Positions 14,496 to 23,859 of a stretch of 49,450 nt of DNA are shown piece after piece. The notes beneath the pieces were generated by a model. The model did no database searches. It worked only from the letters and a program-made list of their open reading frames with translations, and had not been told where the DNA came from. The position numbers and the translations under genes were made by a program. The DNA comes from an uncultured Aureimonas sp. (GTDB taxonomy: Bacteria; Pseudomonadota; Alphaproteobacteria; Rhizobiales; Rhizobiaceae): positions 1 to 49,450 of the forward strand of contig NZ_CAJYIU010000325.1 of assembly GCF_913775355.1 (NCBI RefSeq), read 5' to 3'. How positions within the stretch are numbered: the first letter of the stretch is position 1; each line of letters opens with the position of its first letter.

Positions 14496-14540
14496 TTGCA
14501 GAACACAAGCGGAACAGCTAGGTTTGTTCAGGTTTTGTTT
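14496..14540 (+). promoter_or_regulatory. lexA promoter with LexA operator(s)
   Basis: TTGCAG (14496-14501) and TAGGTT (14519-14524) are 17 bases apart and form a sigma-70-like promoter about 24 bases ahead of the expected leader end. GAAC-N7-GAAC at 14501-14515 fills the spacer; it is the reverse complement of the alphaproteobacterial LexA box GTTC-N7-GTTC. A second, imperfect box GTTC-N7-GTTT in the opposite orientation covers 14526-14540, around the probable transcription start. This supports LexA autorepression. Confidence 0.75.
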
Positions 14541-14554
14541 CGAGGAATCGCCCC

Positions 14555-15241
14555 ATGCTGACACGCAAGCAGCACGAACTTCTGATGTTCATTCATGAGC
14601 GTCTGCAATCGATGGGCGTTCCTCCGTCGTTCGACGAGATGAAGGACGCGCTGGACTTGCGTTCGAAGTCCGGCATCCACCGGCTGATCACGGCGCTCGA
14701 AGAGCGCGGGTTCATTCGGCGTCTGCCGAACCGAGCGCGCGCGCTGGAGGTAGTGAAGCTGCCGGAATCGGCCGGAAAGTCGCCCGCCGCCCCCGCTGCG
14801 CCCCGACCGTCCAACGTCGAGCCCCTCTTCAAGACACCTCGTTCGGTCGAGCGCGACGTGTCGTCCGTTCCGGTCATGGGCCGCATCGCCGCCGGCGTGC
14901 CGATCTCGGCGATCCAGCAGAACACGCACGACATCGTGGTACCGCCGGAGATGCTCGGCTCGGGCGAGCACTATGCGCTAGAGGTGAAGGGCGATTCGAT
15001 GATCGAGGCCGGCATCCTCGATGGGGATACCGTGGTGATTCAGCGCAGCGACTCCGCGAGTGCAGGGGAGATCGTCGTCGCCCTGGTGGACGACGAGGAA
15101 GCGACGCTGAAGCGTTTCCGGCGCAAGGGCGGCATGGTCGCCCTGGAAGCCGCCAACCCGGCTTACGAGACGCGGCTTCTGGGCGCCGACCGCGTCAAGG
15201 TTCAGGGGAAGCTGGTCGGCCTGATCCGTCGCTATCACTGA
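14555..15241 (+). CDS. lexA: SOS transcriptional repressor LexA
   Basis: LexA represses DNA-damage genes and cleaves itself when RecA is activated. The 228-residue protein begins [18 protein letters not shown], with a winged helix-turn-helix at about residues 1-65. An Ala/Pro linker follows, then the S24 peptidase domain. The self-cleavage site is Ala113-Gly114 in [10 protein letters not shown]; the catalytic dyad is Ser148 (KGDSMIEAG) and Lys186 (EATLKRF). All are intact. GAGGA lies about eight bases before the ATG at 14555. A LexA-box operator sits in its promoter. The last 47 bases overlap the 3' end of comEC on the other strand. Confidence 0.97.
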   Translation: MLTRKQHELLMFIHERLQSMGVPPSFDEMKDALDLRSKSGIHRLITALEERGFIRRLPNRARALEVVKLPESAGKSPAAPAAPRPSNVEPLFKTPRSVERDVSSVPVMGRIAAGVPISAIQQNTHDIVVPPEMLGSGEHYALEVKGDSMIEAGILDGDTVVIQRSDSASAGEIVVALVDDEEATLKRFRRKGGMVALEAANPAYETRLLGADRVKVQGKLVGLIRRYH

Positions 15242-17531
15242 CTGTCGCGGTCGGGACGTTCGACGCTTCCTTCGTGTCCTCCGCCGTCTTGCGCCAAAAT
15301 TCGGGCCATGCTGCCCAGCGGTGAATGTTCCACTGCTGTGGCTGCCGTGGGATCGAGGTGAGGACCTCGATCGCTCCGTCAGCGGATCGTTGGACGCCCA
15401 GCGACCCCGTTCGCCGCAGCGTCCTCAACGTGACGAGTTCGGCCGAACCACTCTTGCATGCTCGAGCCCGTATTGCGCGGGCCATGATGGCGATATCGCT
15501 GTCGCGGCAGATCTCGTCGAGCTTCTCGTAGTCATCGCTCCAGGCGACGCGGATGCCCGTTCCCGTAATGCCCCGGCATACGTCCTCGGTGCATTGAAAG
15601 GCATTCGCGGGAGGATGTATGACCGGTCGGTCGGCGTCCTCCCTTGGAGCTTCGCCGGCATTCGCTTCCACCTGAGAATCGTTTTGGACATCCGCATCAC
15701 TCGGCACCGCACGCTGCCATTGGTCCCAGACGAAGGATGACGGTCGATCTCGGATCGATTGAAGCCGTCCGCTCGCGTCGACGGATGCGACCTCCCGCCC
15801 GTCCTCGAAAACGAGGAACTCCGGGGTGGGGCCGGGTCGCAGCAGGGTCAATCCCAGCAGGAACGGACCGAGCGCAAGCCAGCGAAGTCCGCTGGCGCTG
15901 AACGAGACGAGAAGGATCGCAGCCGAGAAGCAGACCAGAGCTGTCCCGCTCATCAGGCCGGTCGGATAGTCCGGAAAGGCGTCGGCAAACGAGGCGGCGA
16001 GCGCGAAGACGAGGTCGAGCCCCCATCCGACGAGTTTCAGCGGGAGGGCGTGCCAGCCGAACGGCATGAGAAGAACGGCCAGCATCGCAAAGGGCATGAT
16101 CCAGAAACTGAAGATCGGCGTCGCGACGATATTGGCGAGGAGCGAGAACGGCGCGCCCCGCTGGAAGTGGTAGATGGCGAAGGGGGCTGTGGCGGCGCCC
16201 GCAATCAGCGACGACAGCGCCATTCCGAGGAAAACGACGGTCAGTGTACGCGGGGACAGCATGCCGCCTCGCGCAGATCCGCGACGCGACTGCCAGCGCG
16301 CGTAGGCGCCGTACGCACCGATCAGCGCGGCGGTCGCCGCGAACGACATCTGGAAGGTCGCCGTGACCACGACGTGCGGCGACAGCGCCATGACGACGAC
16401 AGCGGCGATGCCGACGTTTCGAAGCGTCAATGCGGGCCGATCGAGGAGGACGGCACCCAACATTACGGCGATCATGACGAAGGATCGCTCCGTCGCTGCG
16501 TTGTCTCCCGCGAGGAGAAAATAGAACCCGGTGGCCGCGAGCGCGACCAGCGCAGCGAGCTTCTTGATCGGCCAGCGCAAGGCGAGCGGCGCGACGGCCG
16601 CGAGGCTCACGCGGGCGGCCAGCAGGAAGAAGCCGGCGACCAACGCCATATGGAAGCCGCTGATGGACAGGACATGGGCAAGGCCCGTCACGCGGAGGTC
16701 TTCGTTGATGTCCTCCGGGATGCCCGCTCGCTCGCCGGTGATGAGCGCCGAGGCGACGGCGCCCGTCGCGCCCGGCAGGACCTCCCGGATGGCCTCGCCC
16801 ATCGCGAGCCGCAGCGTGGCGATGCGGTCGGTGAAGGTTGGCTCGCGCAACGCACCGGGCGCCTCCGGCGCTCCGAGGGAGAAACCGTAGGCGCCGAGCC
16901 CCCCATAGTAGGAGGCGAAGGCGAAGTCGTGCGCGCCGGGAAAGGCGGGACCGGAGGGCGGACGCAGGCGGACGAGGCCCCGATAGGTCGAGCCGATCGG
17001 CAGCGGATCATGGCGGCTCGACACGACGATTCGGGCGCGCTCCGGGGGACGTGAGAGGACGGGCCGCTCGGTCGATGCGACCTCGACGATGTAGCGATAA
17101 CGCCCGCGGTCGTCTTCCTCCCGCGCCACCACAGTTCCCGTGATGCGGACCGTCGCCTCGCCGGAGAACAGCGTCGTATCGGTGCGCGCCTCCTCGGCCA
17201 CGCAGGCGGCAAAGCCGGCTGCCAACCCCAAGAGGACGACGCCGACGGCTCGCAACGAACGCGGGATCATGGCGAAGACGAGAAGACCGCTGCCGATCAC
17301 CGCCATCAGGCCGACGAGAAACAGGTTCGGCTGGATGGGCCATCGATAGAACAGCGCGGCCGCCGCCATCATCGCGATCGGAAAGAGGGCGAAGGCGGTG
17401 CGCGAGCGGGCCTCGACCTCGATCTGGCGCGAGAACCAGTCTCCCCATCGCTGATGGAGCCTCGCTCGCGCTGCTGCCGGTGCGCGAAGCGACACCCTTC
17501 CCGCTGCGAAGCTCTGATCCCCTGTCGACAC
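15195..17531 (-). CDS. ComEC/Rec2 family competence-type membrane protein
   Basis: ComEC proteins form the inner-membrane channel for single-stranded DNA uptake in transformable bacteria; in many alphaproteobacteria the role is untested. The 778-residue protein has N-terminal membrane segments and a DUF4131-like soluble region (about 110-230). The competence core has [24 protein letters not shown] and [16 protein letters not shown]. Several further membrane segments follow to about residue 560. The last 210 residues are soluble and do not show the HxHxDH motif of a metallo-beta-lactamase nuclease domain. The start is GTG at 17529-17531, the first start codon of the open frame. It diverges from gltX and overlaps the end of lexA by 47 bases. 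No other competence gene is nearby. Confidence 0.88.
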   Translation of the reverse strand: MSTGDQSFAAGRVSLRAPAAARARLHQRWGDWFSRQIEVEARSRTAFALFPIAMMAAAALFYRWPIQPNLFLVGLMAVIGSGLLVFAMIPRSLRAVGVVLLGLAAGFAACVAEEARTDTTLFSGEATVRITGTVVAREEDDRGRYRYIVEVASTERPVLSRPPERARIVVSSRHDPLPIGSTYRGLVRLRPPSGPAFPGAHDFAFASYYGGLGAYGFSLGAPEAPGALREPTFTDRIATLRLAMGEAIREVLPGATGAVASALITGERAGIPEDINEDLRVTGLAHVLSISGFHMALVAGFFLLAARVSLAAVAPLALRWPIKKLAALVALAATGFYFLLAGDNAATERSFVMIAVMLGAVLLDRPALTLRNVGIAAVVVMALSPHVVVTATFQMSFAATAALIGAYGAYARWQSRRGSARGGMLSPRTLTVVFLGMALSSLIAGAATAPFAIYHFQRGAPFSLLANIVATPIFSFWIMPFAMLAVLLMPFGWHALPLKLVGWGLDLVFALAASFADAFPDYPTGLMSGTALVCFSAAILLVSFSASGLRWLALGPFLLGLTLLRPGPTPEFLVFEDGREVASVDASGRLQSIRDRPSSFVWDQWQRAVPSDADVQNDSQVEANAGEAPREDADRPVIHPPANAFQCTEDVCRGITGTGIRVAWSDDYEKLDEICRDSDIAIMARAIRARACKSGSAELVTLRTLRRTGSLGVQRSADGAIEVLTSIPRQPQQWNIHRWAAWPEFWRKTAEDTKEASNVPTATVSDSDGSGRPASPEP
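15250..15267. repeat. 18-bp exact repeat, copy 1
   Basis: GTCGGGACGTTCGACGCT occurs here and again at 37221-37238 in the same orientation. This copy begins nine bases after the lexA stop and lies within the 3' part of comEC on the other strand. The flanking bases differ on both sides. Confidence 0.6.
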
Positions 17532-17541
17532 GTCGGTTCGC

Positions 17542-17569
17542 TTCGCTTGTCTCGCCTTCGCGCTATGCT
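17542..17569 (+). promoter_or_regulatory. Weak candidate promoter of gltX
   Basis: TTCGCT (17542-17547) and TATGCT (17564-17569) are 16 bases apart in the 147-base divergent gap between comEC and gltX. The leader to the gltX ATG at 17679 would be about 100 bases. Assigned by eye; the -35 match is poor. Confidence 0.25.
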
Positions 17570-17678
17570 ACACCACGCTCGGAAAAAGACAGGCACCGTC
17601 TCGCCCGCTCTGCACAGACCATTGCAGTCTCGCCGAAGCCGGCGGCAGGCGGCACCATGCCACCTTCGAGGACGTCCC

Positions 17679-19100
17679 ATGACAGACCGCGTCGTAACCC
17701 GGTTCGCACCGTCGCCGACAGGCTATCTTCACATCGGCGGCGCGCGCACGGCGCTCTTCAACTGGCTGTACGCCCGCAAGACGGGCGGCAAGATGCTGCT
17801 GCGGATCGAGGACACGGACCGCGAGCGCTCGACCGAACCGGCGGTCAGGGCGATCATCGACGGACTTCATTGGTTGGGCCTCGACGCCGACGAGCCGCCT
17901 GTCTCGCAGTTCGAGCGTGCGCCACGCCATCGCGAGGTCGCCGAGGAACTCGTCGCCGCCGGCAAGGCGTACTTTTGTTACGCCTCGCCCGCCGAGCTCG
18001 ACGAGATGCGCGAGAAGGCGAAGGCCGAGAAGCGGCCGCCCCGCTACGACGGACGCTGGCGCGACCGCGATCCGTCCGAGGCGCCAGCCGGCGTCAAGCC
18101 AGTGATCCGCATCAAGGCGCCGCTCGATGGCGAGACGGTGGTTCAGGATCGCGTCCAGGGCGATGTCCGGTTCCCCAACAAGGATCTCGACGATTTCATC
18201 CTGCTGCGGTCCGACGGGACGCCGACCTACATGCACGCCGTGGTCGTCGACGACCACGACATGGGCGTCACGCACGTCATCCGCGGTGACGACCACCTGA
18301 CGAATGCGGGCCGCCAGACGCTGATCTACAAGGCGATGGGCTGGGACGTGCCGGTCTTCGCCCATATCCCGCTCATTCATGGTGCGGACGGGGCCAAGCT
18401 CTCGAAGCGTCACGGCGCGCTGGGCGTCGAGGCCTATCGCGAGATGGGCTACCTGCCTGTCGGGTTGAAGAACTATCTCGTCCGTCTCGGCTGGAGCCAC
18501 GGCGACGAGGAGATCATCTCGCCCGAGGACATGATCGCCTGGTTCGACATCGACGACGTAAACCGGGGCGCTGCCCGATTCGACTTCGCCAAGCTCGATG
18601 CCGTCAACGGACACTGGATCCGGATGAGCGCCGACGGCGAACTCGTCGACCAGTTGATGAACGTGCGCGACCATCTGCCGAACGGCGCCATCCTGCGATC
18701 GGCCCCCGATGACGTCGTGCGCGATCGCCTCCTGCGCGCCATGCCGGGGCTGAAGGAGCGCGCCAAGACGCTGGTCGAACTCGCCGAGAGCGCAGCCTAC
18801 CTCTTCGCCGCCCGTCCGCTTGCCATCGACCCGAAGGCCGAGGAGATTCTGGCTGGCGGCGGCCGCGAGGTCGTCGCCAGCCTCCTGCCGGGGCTGGAAG
18901 CGCTGCCGGAATGGAACGCGGCGACGATCGAGGCGACGGTGCGGGACTACGCCGAGCGTGAGGGACTGAAGCTTGGCAAGGCTGCGCAGCCGCTGCGCGC
19001 GGCGCTCACCGGCAAGACGACTTCGCCCGGCGTCTTCGACGTGCTCGACGTACTGGGACGTGATGAAACATTGGCCAGGCTGCGCGATCAGGCCGCATGA
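17679..19100 (+). CDS. gltX: Glutamyl-tRNA synthetase
   Basis: GltX charges tRNA-Glu with glutamate; in bacteria lacking GlnRS such enzymes also mischarge tRNA-Gln. The 473-residue class I synthetase begins [20 protein letters not shown], with the HIGH-type motif at about residues 17-20. It has [11 protein letters not shown] and the KMSKS-type loop KLSKR at 240-244. The C-terminal helical anticodon-binding part is complete. GAGGA lies six bases before the ATG at 17679; an in-frame open stretch upstream is not conserved. gltA follows after 139 bases in the same direction. Many alphaproteobacteria carry two gltX copies; which one this is cannot be told from the window. Confidence 0.97.
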   Translation: MTDRVVTRFAPSPTGYLHIGGARTALFNWLYARKTGGKMLLRIEDTDRERSTEPAVRAIIDGLHWLGLDADEPPVSQFERAPRHREVAEELVAAGKAYFCYASPAELDEMREKAKAEKRPPRYDGRWRDRDPSEAPAGVKPVIRIKAPLDGETVVQDRVQGDVRFPNKDLDDFILLRSDGTPTYMHAVVVDDHDMGVTHVIRGDDHLTNAGRQTLIYKAMGWDVPVFAHIPLIHGADGAKLSKRHGALGVEAYREMGYLPVGLKNYLVRLGWSHGDEEIISPEDMIAWFDIDDVNRGAARFDFAKLDAVNGHWIRMSADGELVDQLMNVRDHLPNGAILRSAPDDVVRDRLLRAMPGLKERAKTLVELAESAAYLFAARPLAIDPKAEEILAGGGREVVASLLPGLEALPEWNAATIEATVRDYAEREGLKLGKAAQPLRAALTGKTTSPGVFDVLDVLGRDETLARLRDQAA

Positions 19101-19200
19101 ACCCTTGGCCTGCACTGGCGCTTAAGGGAGTGCGGTGCAATAATTCCGCACGACATCGGCATCGAACGTGCGCTCGGCGCATTCCCTGCCGATCGGCTCC

Positions 19201-19219
19201 CGCCGGGCGCTGCCCGGCG
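19201..19219 (+). other. Strong hairpin in the gltX-gltA gap
   Basis: CGCCGGGC and GCCCGGCG pair perfectly around a GCT loop, 20 bases before the gltA ATG. There is no T-run after it. It could be a T-less terminator for gltX or a stem in the gltA leader. A second, weaker inverted repeat (GTGCGG/CCGCAC, 10-base loop) lies at 19130-19151. Confidence 0.35.
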
Positions 19220-19239
19220 GACATCCAGAAGGGGAACGA

Positions 19240-20529
19240 ATGACCGATTCGGCGAAACTGACCTTGGGCCCGAAGGAAACCGAGCTTAAGCTGCGCCACG
19301 GGACGATCGGTCCCGATGTTGTCGACATCGCGGCGCTTTACAAGGACACCGGGCTCTTCACATACGATCCCGGCTTCACCTCCACCGCCTCCTGCGAATC
19401 GAAGATCACCTTCATCGACGGCGACGAAGGCGTGCTGCTCCACCGGGGCTATCCGATCGACCAGCTGGCCGAGCGCGGCAACTTCCTCGAGACCTGCTAC
19501 CTCCTGCTCTACGGTGAACTGCCGACCGCAGCGGAGATGAGCGACTTCACGTACCGCGTGACGCGCCACACGATGGTGCATGAGCAGATGTCGCGCTTCT
19601 ACACCGGCTTCCGCCGAGATGCGCATCCGATGGCCGTCATGGTCGGTTCGGTCGGCGCGCTGTCGGCGTTTTACCACGACTCGACCGACATCGCGGACCC
19701 GCACCAGAGGATGGTCGCCTCGATCCGAATGATCGCAAAGACGCCGACGCTGGCCGCCATGGCCTACAAGTATCACATCGGCCAGCCGTTCGTTTATCCG
19801 CGCAACGACCTGTCCTACGCCGAAAACTTCCTCCACATGTGCTTCGCGGTCCCCTGCGAGCCCTATCAGATCAACCCGGTGCTCGCGCGCGCCATGGACC
19901 GCATCTTCACGCTCCATGCCGACCACGAGCAGAACGCCTCGACCTCGACCGTGCGTCTCGCCGGTTCGTCGGGCGCCAATCCCTTCGCCTGCATCGCGGC
20001 CGGCATCGCCTGCCTCTGGGGACCGGCCCATGGCGGCGCCAACGAGGCGGCGCTCAATATGCTGGCTGAGATCGGCTCCAAGGACCGCATCCCAGAGTTC
20101 ATCGCGCGCGCTAAGGACAAGAACGATCCGTTCCGCCTCATGGGCTTCGGTCACCGGGTCTACAAGAACTACGATCCGCGCGCGAAGATCATGCAGCAGA
20201 CCTGCCACGAGGTGCTGACGGAACTCGGCATCAAGGACGATCCGCTGCTCGAGGTCGCAATGGAGCTGGAGCAGATCGCCCTGCACGATCCGTACTTCAT
20301 CGAGAAGAAGCTCTATCCCAACGTCGACTTCTACTCCGGCATTACGCTGAAGGCGCTGGGGTTCCCGACCGAGATGTTCACCGTGCTCTTCGCGGTGGCA
20401 CGCACCGTCGGCTGGATCGCGCAGTGGAAGGAGATGATCGAGGATCCGCACCAGCGGATCGGCCGTCCCCGCCAGCTCTACACGGGCGCCGCGCAGCGCG
20501 ACTACACACCGGTGGACGCTCGCGGCTGA
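19240..20529 (+). CDS. gltA: Citrate synthase
   Basis: GltA condenses oxaloacetate with acetyl-CoA to form citrate, entry to the TCA cycle; its acetyl-CoA comes from the PDH complex encoded at the left end. The 429-residue length is that of the Gram-negative hexameric type. Catalytic residues are His264 ([10 protein letters not shown]), His305 ([15 protein letters not shown]) and Asp363 (NVDFYSGI). The ATG at 19240 follows GGGGAACGA and gives the conserved [10 protein letters not shown] start; an open frame further upstream is unlike the family. A strong terminator lies 24 bases after the stop, inside the last codons of the convergent lpxB. Confidence 0.98.
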   Translation: MTDSAKLTLGPKETELKLRHGTIGPDVVDIAALYKDTGLFTYDPGFTSTASCESKITFIDGDEGVLLHRGYPIDQLAERGNFLETCYLLLYGELPTAAEMSDFTYRVTRHTMVHEQMSRFYTGFRRDAHPMAVMVGSVGALSAFYHDSTDIADPHQRMVASIRMIAKTPTLAAMAYKYHIGQPFVYPRNDLSYAENFLHMCFAVPCEPYQINPVLARAMDRIFTLHADHEQNASTSTVRLAGSSGANPFACIAAGIACLWGPAHGGANEAALNMLAEIGSKDRIPEFIARAKDKNDPFRLMGFGHRVYKNYDPRAKIMQQTCHEVLTELGIKDDPLLEVAMELEQIALHDPYFIEKKLYPNVDFYSGITLKALGFPTEMFTVLFAVARTVGWIAQWKEMIEDPHQRIGRPRQLYTGAAQRDYTPVDARG

Positions 20530-20550
20530 GCGGCTCCTCGACGCAGACGA

Positions 20551-21726
20551 TCAGACGGGCGCTTCGGCGCCCGTCTTCTTTTGGGCGACGAGATCGAGAA
20601 TGATCCGGGCGGCCGCCGCCCCCGGCGGCTCCGGCACGGTCATGGCCGAGCGGATGGCCTCGAAGCCGGCCATCTGCGCCGCGCGCTCTGGCGTCGGCGT
20701 CATCAGCCGCTCCAGACGACGCGCGAGGTGTTCGGGCTGGATGGTTTCGTGGAAGTGCTCGGGTACCAGGGGATGCCCGGCCACGAAATTCGGCAGCGCG
20801 GCGGTCCACCCGGTCATCAGATGGCGCAGACGGTAGGACACGGGGTCGAGGCGATAGGCGAGGACCATCGGCACGGCGGCCAGCGAGAGTTCCAGCGCGA
20901 CAGTTCCCGAGGCGGCCAGCGCCGCATCGGCGTTGGCGAAGGCTCTCCACTTGGCGTCTTCCCCCTCGACAACGTCAGGGCGAACCGACCACGTCTGCAG
21001 TTTCTCCTCGATCTGCGGCCGGACGCGGGGGACCGCCGGCAGCACGCCCCGCAGGCCCGGCAGGCGCCGGGAGAGATCGGCGAAGGTGCGCCCGAAGTCG
21101 TCCATCAGCCGCGCGATCTCGCCGCGGCGCGACCCCGGCAGGATCAGAAGCGTCGGCGACGCGGAGGGCTTGCGCAATCCATTCGCCCGGTCCCGTTCGA
21201 GGATCTCGGCGATGTGGGCATCGGCCATGATCGGATGGCCGATGTAGGAGGCTGGTGGTCCGCCATGCCGTTGCAGCGCTTCGGGCTCGAAGGGAAAAAG
21301 GCACAGGGTTCGGTCGACAGCCTTCGACAGCTTCAACGCCCGCTCCGGGCGATAGGCCCAGATGGCGGGCGGAACGACGTTGACGAACAGGGTGCCCGGC
21401 AGCGACGTGCGGAGCTTTGCCGCTACGCGGTTGGTGAACGTGAAGCTATCGATCGTGACGATGACGTCCGGGCGCTCAGTGCGCAGGAAGGCGATGGTCT
21501 GGTTGAGGCGCCCGAGGAGCTTCGGCAGACGGGCGAGAATCGCCCCGACCCCGATGATCGAGAGCTCTTCGATATCGAACAGGGACGACAGCCCTTCCGC
21601 GCGCATCGCCGGTCCGCCGAGCCCCACCGCGACGACCTCGTCCGGCACCTCTCGCTTCAGATGGCGCAGGAGATCGGCGCCGATCCGGTCCGCCGATTCC
21701 TCTCCTAGAACGAAGGCTACCTTCAT
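20551..21726 (-). CDS. lpxB: Lipid-A-disaccharide synthase
   Basis: LpxB joins UDP-2,3-diacylglucosamine and lipid X to form the tetraacyl disaccharide of lipid A at the inner face of the membrane. The 391-residue GT19-type glycosyltransferase begins MKVAFVLGEESADRIGADLL. It contains VTIDSFTFTNRVAAKLR, NVVPPAIWAYRPERALKL, LLILPGSRRGEI, and FANADAALAASGTVALELSLAAVPMVLAYR. In the usual family start the segment is GExSGD; here it reads GEESAD, a small local variation. The ATG at 21724-21726 shares one base with the lpxI stop, so it is coupled to lpxI. Confidence 0.95.
   Translation of the reverse strand: MKVAFVLGEESADRIGADLLRHLKREVPDEVVAVGLGGPAMRAEGLSSLFDIEELSIIGVGAILARLPKLLGRLNQTIAFLRTERPDVIVTIDSFTFTNRVAAKLRTSLPGTLFVNVVPPAIWAYRPERALKLSKAVDRTLCLFPFEPEALQRHGGPPASYIGHPIMADAHIAEILERDRANGLRKPSASPTLLILPGSRRGEIARLMDDFGRTFADLSRRLPGLRGVLPAVPRVRPQIEEKLQTWSVRPDVVEGEDAKWRAFANADAALAASGTVALELSLAAVPMVLAYRLDPVSYRLRHLMTGWTAALPNFVAGHPLVPEHFHETIQPEHLARRLERLMTPTPERAAQMAGFEAIRSAMTVPEPPGAAAARIILDLVAQKKTGAEAPV
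20553..20582 (+). terminator. Intrinsic terminator of gltA, embedded in lpxB
   Basis: AGACGGGCGC and GCGCCCGTCT pair perfectly around a TTCG tetraloop and are followed by TCTTTT on the plus strand. The hairpin lies within the final codons and stop of lpxB on the other strand (coding for KKTGAEAPV). On the minus strand there is no T-run, so it should act for gltA only. Confidence 0.85.
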
Positions 21727-22592
21727 CACGGCCGGATCTCCGCGGTCCCCGAGAGACCTGTGACGAACAGGCCCTTCACATCGGCCGCCTCGACGACGCG
21801 TCCAGCCTCCAGGATCAGAGACCGGCCCGCCGTCAGACCGATGCCGCGCAGGCCGGCGGCAGCCGCTTGGCCGATCGTTTCCGTTCCGATGCTGGGAAGA
21901 TCGAAACGCTCGTCCTGCTGCGGCTTGAAGGCCTTGAAGAGAACGCATGGCTCGCCGCGCCCGATGCGGCCGCGCGCCTTCAGATCGCCGACGCGCTCCA
22001 GCATGGCCTGCGTGCCCTCGATCCCCTCGACGGCGATGATCCGGTCCCGCGACGCGACCACGGCCTGACCGATATCGAGCCGCCCGATCTCCGTGGCCGC
22101 AGCTTCTGCGCGGCTGAGGGCGAGCCTTTCGGCCTCCCCCGGCGCCTGCCGCGTCAGCGTCCCCTCCGGGGTCAGGACGTCGTGCAGAATCGAGTGCACC
22201 GATACGACCTCGATCCCACGCCGCTCGAATAGGCCCGCGACCGCGCGCAGCAGGCTGTCGTCGCCTCCCCGCACCATGCGCAGAAGCTCGGGCATCAGCA
22301 TGAGGGTCCGAACGCTCGGGATCATCGAGCGATAGTCCGGTCGCACGGATATCGTGCCGCAGAATACGACGCGCCTGACCGAGTGCTTCGCAAGTGTCGC
22401 GAAGACATCGCCGGTCTTCGACCAGGGCAACCGGACCACGGGATAGCCCGGCCACTCCTGCCGCAGGCCATCGGCGATGGCGATGATGACGGGCGAAAGA
22501 CCCGCTTCGCGTGCCGCCTCGACCACCAGCCGAGGCAGGACGCCGCCGGCTGCGATGATCCCGATCGGCGATCCCGCGGTCGCTGTATTCAA
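21726..22592 (-). CDS. lpxI: UDP-2,3-diacylglucosamine pyrophosphatase LpxI (DUF1009)
   Basis: LpxI hydrolyses UDP-2,3-diacylglucosamine to lipid X and UMP, replacing the LpxH of gammaproteobacteria. The 288-residue protein begins with the family pattern GIIAAGGVLPRLVVEAAREAG. It has GDDSLLRAVAGLFERRGIEVV in the middle, GQAVVASRDRIIAVEGIEGTQ, and FDLPSIGTETIGQAAAAGLRGI near the C-terminus. It sits between lpxA and lpxB, overlapping lpxA by four bases and lpxB by one, which fits the pathway order. Confidence 0.95.
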   Translation of the reverse strand: MNTATAGSPIGIIAAGGVLPRLVVEAAREAGLSPVIIAIADGLRQEWPGYPVVRLPWSKTGDVFATLAKHSVRRVVFCGTISVRPDYRSMIPSVRTLMLMPELLRMVRGGDDSLLRAVAGLFERRGIEVVSVHSILHDVLTPEGTLTRQAPGEAERLALSRAEAAATEIGRLDIGQAVVASRDRIIAVEGIEGTQAMLERVGDLKARGRIGRGEPCVLFKAFKPQQDERFDLPSIGTETIGQAAAAGLRGIGLTAGRSLILEAGRVVEAADVKGLFVTGLSGTAEIRP

Positions 22593-23398
22593 TTCGGTCG
22601 GACGCTGCGAGGAAAGCAGATCGCCCGGTCGCCGCCGGCCCGGATGAAGCCGAGAAGATCCTGCACCAGCGGATCGTTCGGATACTCGGTCTCCACCTCG
22701 TCGAGGTTCTCGCGGAACGTCAGATCGTCGGAGAACAGCATCCGGTACGCTTTCCGCACGTTGCGGATGGCGTCTCGGTTGAAACCGGCGCGCTTCATGC
22801 CGATGACGTTGAGACCGCTAAGATAGGCGCGATTGCCGAGGACCATCCCGAACGGGATGACGTCGCCCTCGACGGCAGCGAGGCCGCCGACATAGGCGTG
22901 GTGCCCGATGCGGGTGAACTGGTGGATGCCCGAGCCGCCCGCGATCGTCGCGAAGTCGCCGACGACGCAATGACCTGCCAGCATGACGTTGTTGATCAGC
23001 GTCACGTTGTTGCCGATCACGCAGTCATGCGCGACGTGAGCGCCCGTGAAGAAGGCGCAGTTGTCGCCGACGCGTGTCTCGGACAGACCCTGGACCGTGC
23101 CTGGGTTCATCGTCACATGCTCGCGGATCAGGCAGTTCTTGCCGATCACGAGACGCGTATCCTCGCCCATGTACTTGAGGTGTTGCGGCTCGTTCCCGAT
23201 CGAGGCGAAGGGGTGGATGCGCGCGCCCTCCCCGATCGCCGTGTTGCCGGCGAGGACCACGTGCGACTTCAACCGCGCGCCAGCCCCGAGGACCACATTC
23301 GGACCGATCGTGCAGAACGGACCGATCTCGCAGCCCTCGCCAATCTGCGCTCCGTCCTCGACCATCGAGGACGGATGGATGGAGTAAGGGCCGCTCAC
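22589..23398 (-). CDS. lpxA: UDP-N-acetylglucosamine acyltransferase
   Basis: LpxA transfers a 3-hydroxyacyl chain from acyl carrier protein to the 3-OH of UDP-GlcNAc, the first step of lipid A synthesis. The 269-residue trimeric left-handed beta-helix shows repeated hexapeptides (for example [16 protein letters not shown]). The catalytic His is at about residue 124 in [13 protein letters not shown], followed by [21 protein letters not shown]. The C-terminal helical part is complete. It overlaps fabZ by four bases at the start and lpxI by four at the end. Confidence 0.97.
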   Translation of the reverse strand: MSGPYSIHPSSMVEDGAQIGEGCEIGPFCTIGPNVVLGAGARLKSHVVLAGNTAIGEGARIHPFASIGNEPQHLKYMGEDTRLVIGKNCLIREHVTMNPGTVQGLSETRVGDNCAFFTGAHVAHDCVIGNNVTLINNVMLAGHCVVGDFATIAGGSGIHQFTRIGHHAYVGGLAAVEGDVIPFGMVLGNRAYLSGLNVIGMKRAGFNRDAIRNVRKAYRMLFSDDLTFRENLDEVETEYPNDPLVQDLLGFIRAGGDRAICFPRSVRPN

Positions 23399-23859
23399 TT
23401 CGCCTCGCCGGGAACCAGCATCGCGCTGATCGTGGCTTCCGCCACCTTCGAGCCGTTGACGATACCGGCGCAGTCGAATTTCCAGATGTTGCCGCGCTTC
23501 TTCGTCTGGGTGACGTGATATTCGAGGAGGTCACCGGGAACCACGGGCTTGCGGAACTTCGCGCCGTCGATCGTCATGAAATAGACGATCGAATTCGCGT
23601 CGCCGCCGGTGGCCTTCTGGCAGATGGCACCGGCCGTCTGCGCCATGCCCTCGATGATCAGAACGCCTGGCATCACCGGGTAGTCCGGGAAATGACCCTG
23701 GAAATGCGGCTCGTTCGCCGTCACGTTCTTCAGCCCGCGCGCGCTGCGGTCCGCATCAATGTCGACGATCCGGTCGACCAGCAGGAACGGATAGCGATGC
23801 GGAAGAAGCTTCAGGATGCCAAGGATATCGAGGCTTTCAAGCGTCGTCGTTTCCGTCAT
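23395..23859 (-). CDS. fabZ: 3-hydroxyacyl-ACP dehydratase FabZ
   Basis: FabZ dehydrates 3-hydroxyacyl-ACP in fatty acid elongation and competes with LpxA/LpxD for the same acyl-ACP pool. The 154-residue hot-dog protein has [14 protein letters not shown], the catalytic His56 in [15 protein letters not shown] and Glu70 in LIIEGMAQ. The ATG at 23857-23859 gives the normal length; an open frame upstream is part of lpxD in another frame. The gene overlaps the 3' end of lpxD by 23 bases and lpxA by four. Confidence 0.97.
   Translation of the reverse strand: MTETTTLESLDILGILKLLPHRYPFLLVDRIVDIDADRSARGLKNVTANEPHFQGHFPDYPVMPGVLIIEGMAQTAGAICQKATGGDANSIVYFMTIDGAKFRKPVVPGDLLEYHVTQTKKRGNIWKFDCAGIVNGSKVAEATISAMLVPGEAK

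Noticed and set aside
17454-17678. A longer gltX starting at 17454
   Set aside because: The extra residues are Arg/Cys-rich and unlike GltX, and the region overlaps the comEC start. The conserved N-terminus starts at 17679.
20821-21690. lpxB as a longer gene running up to 22455
   Set aside because: The upstream extension is lpxI read in another frame; the ATG at 21726 begins the conserved LpxB N-terminus and overlaps the lpxI stop.
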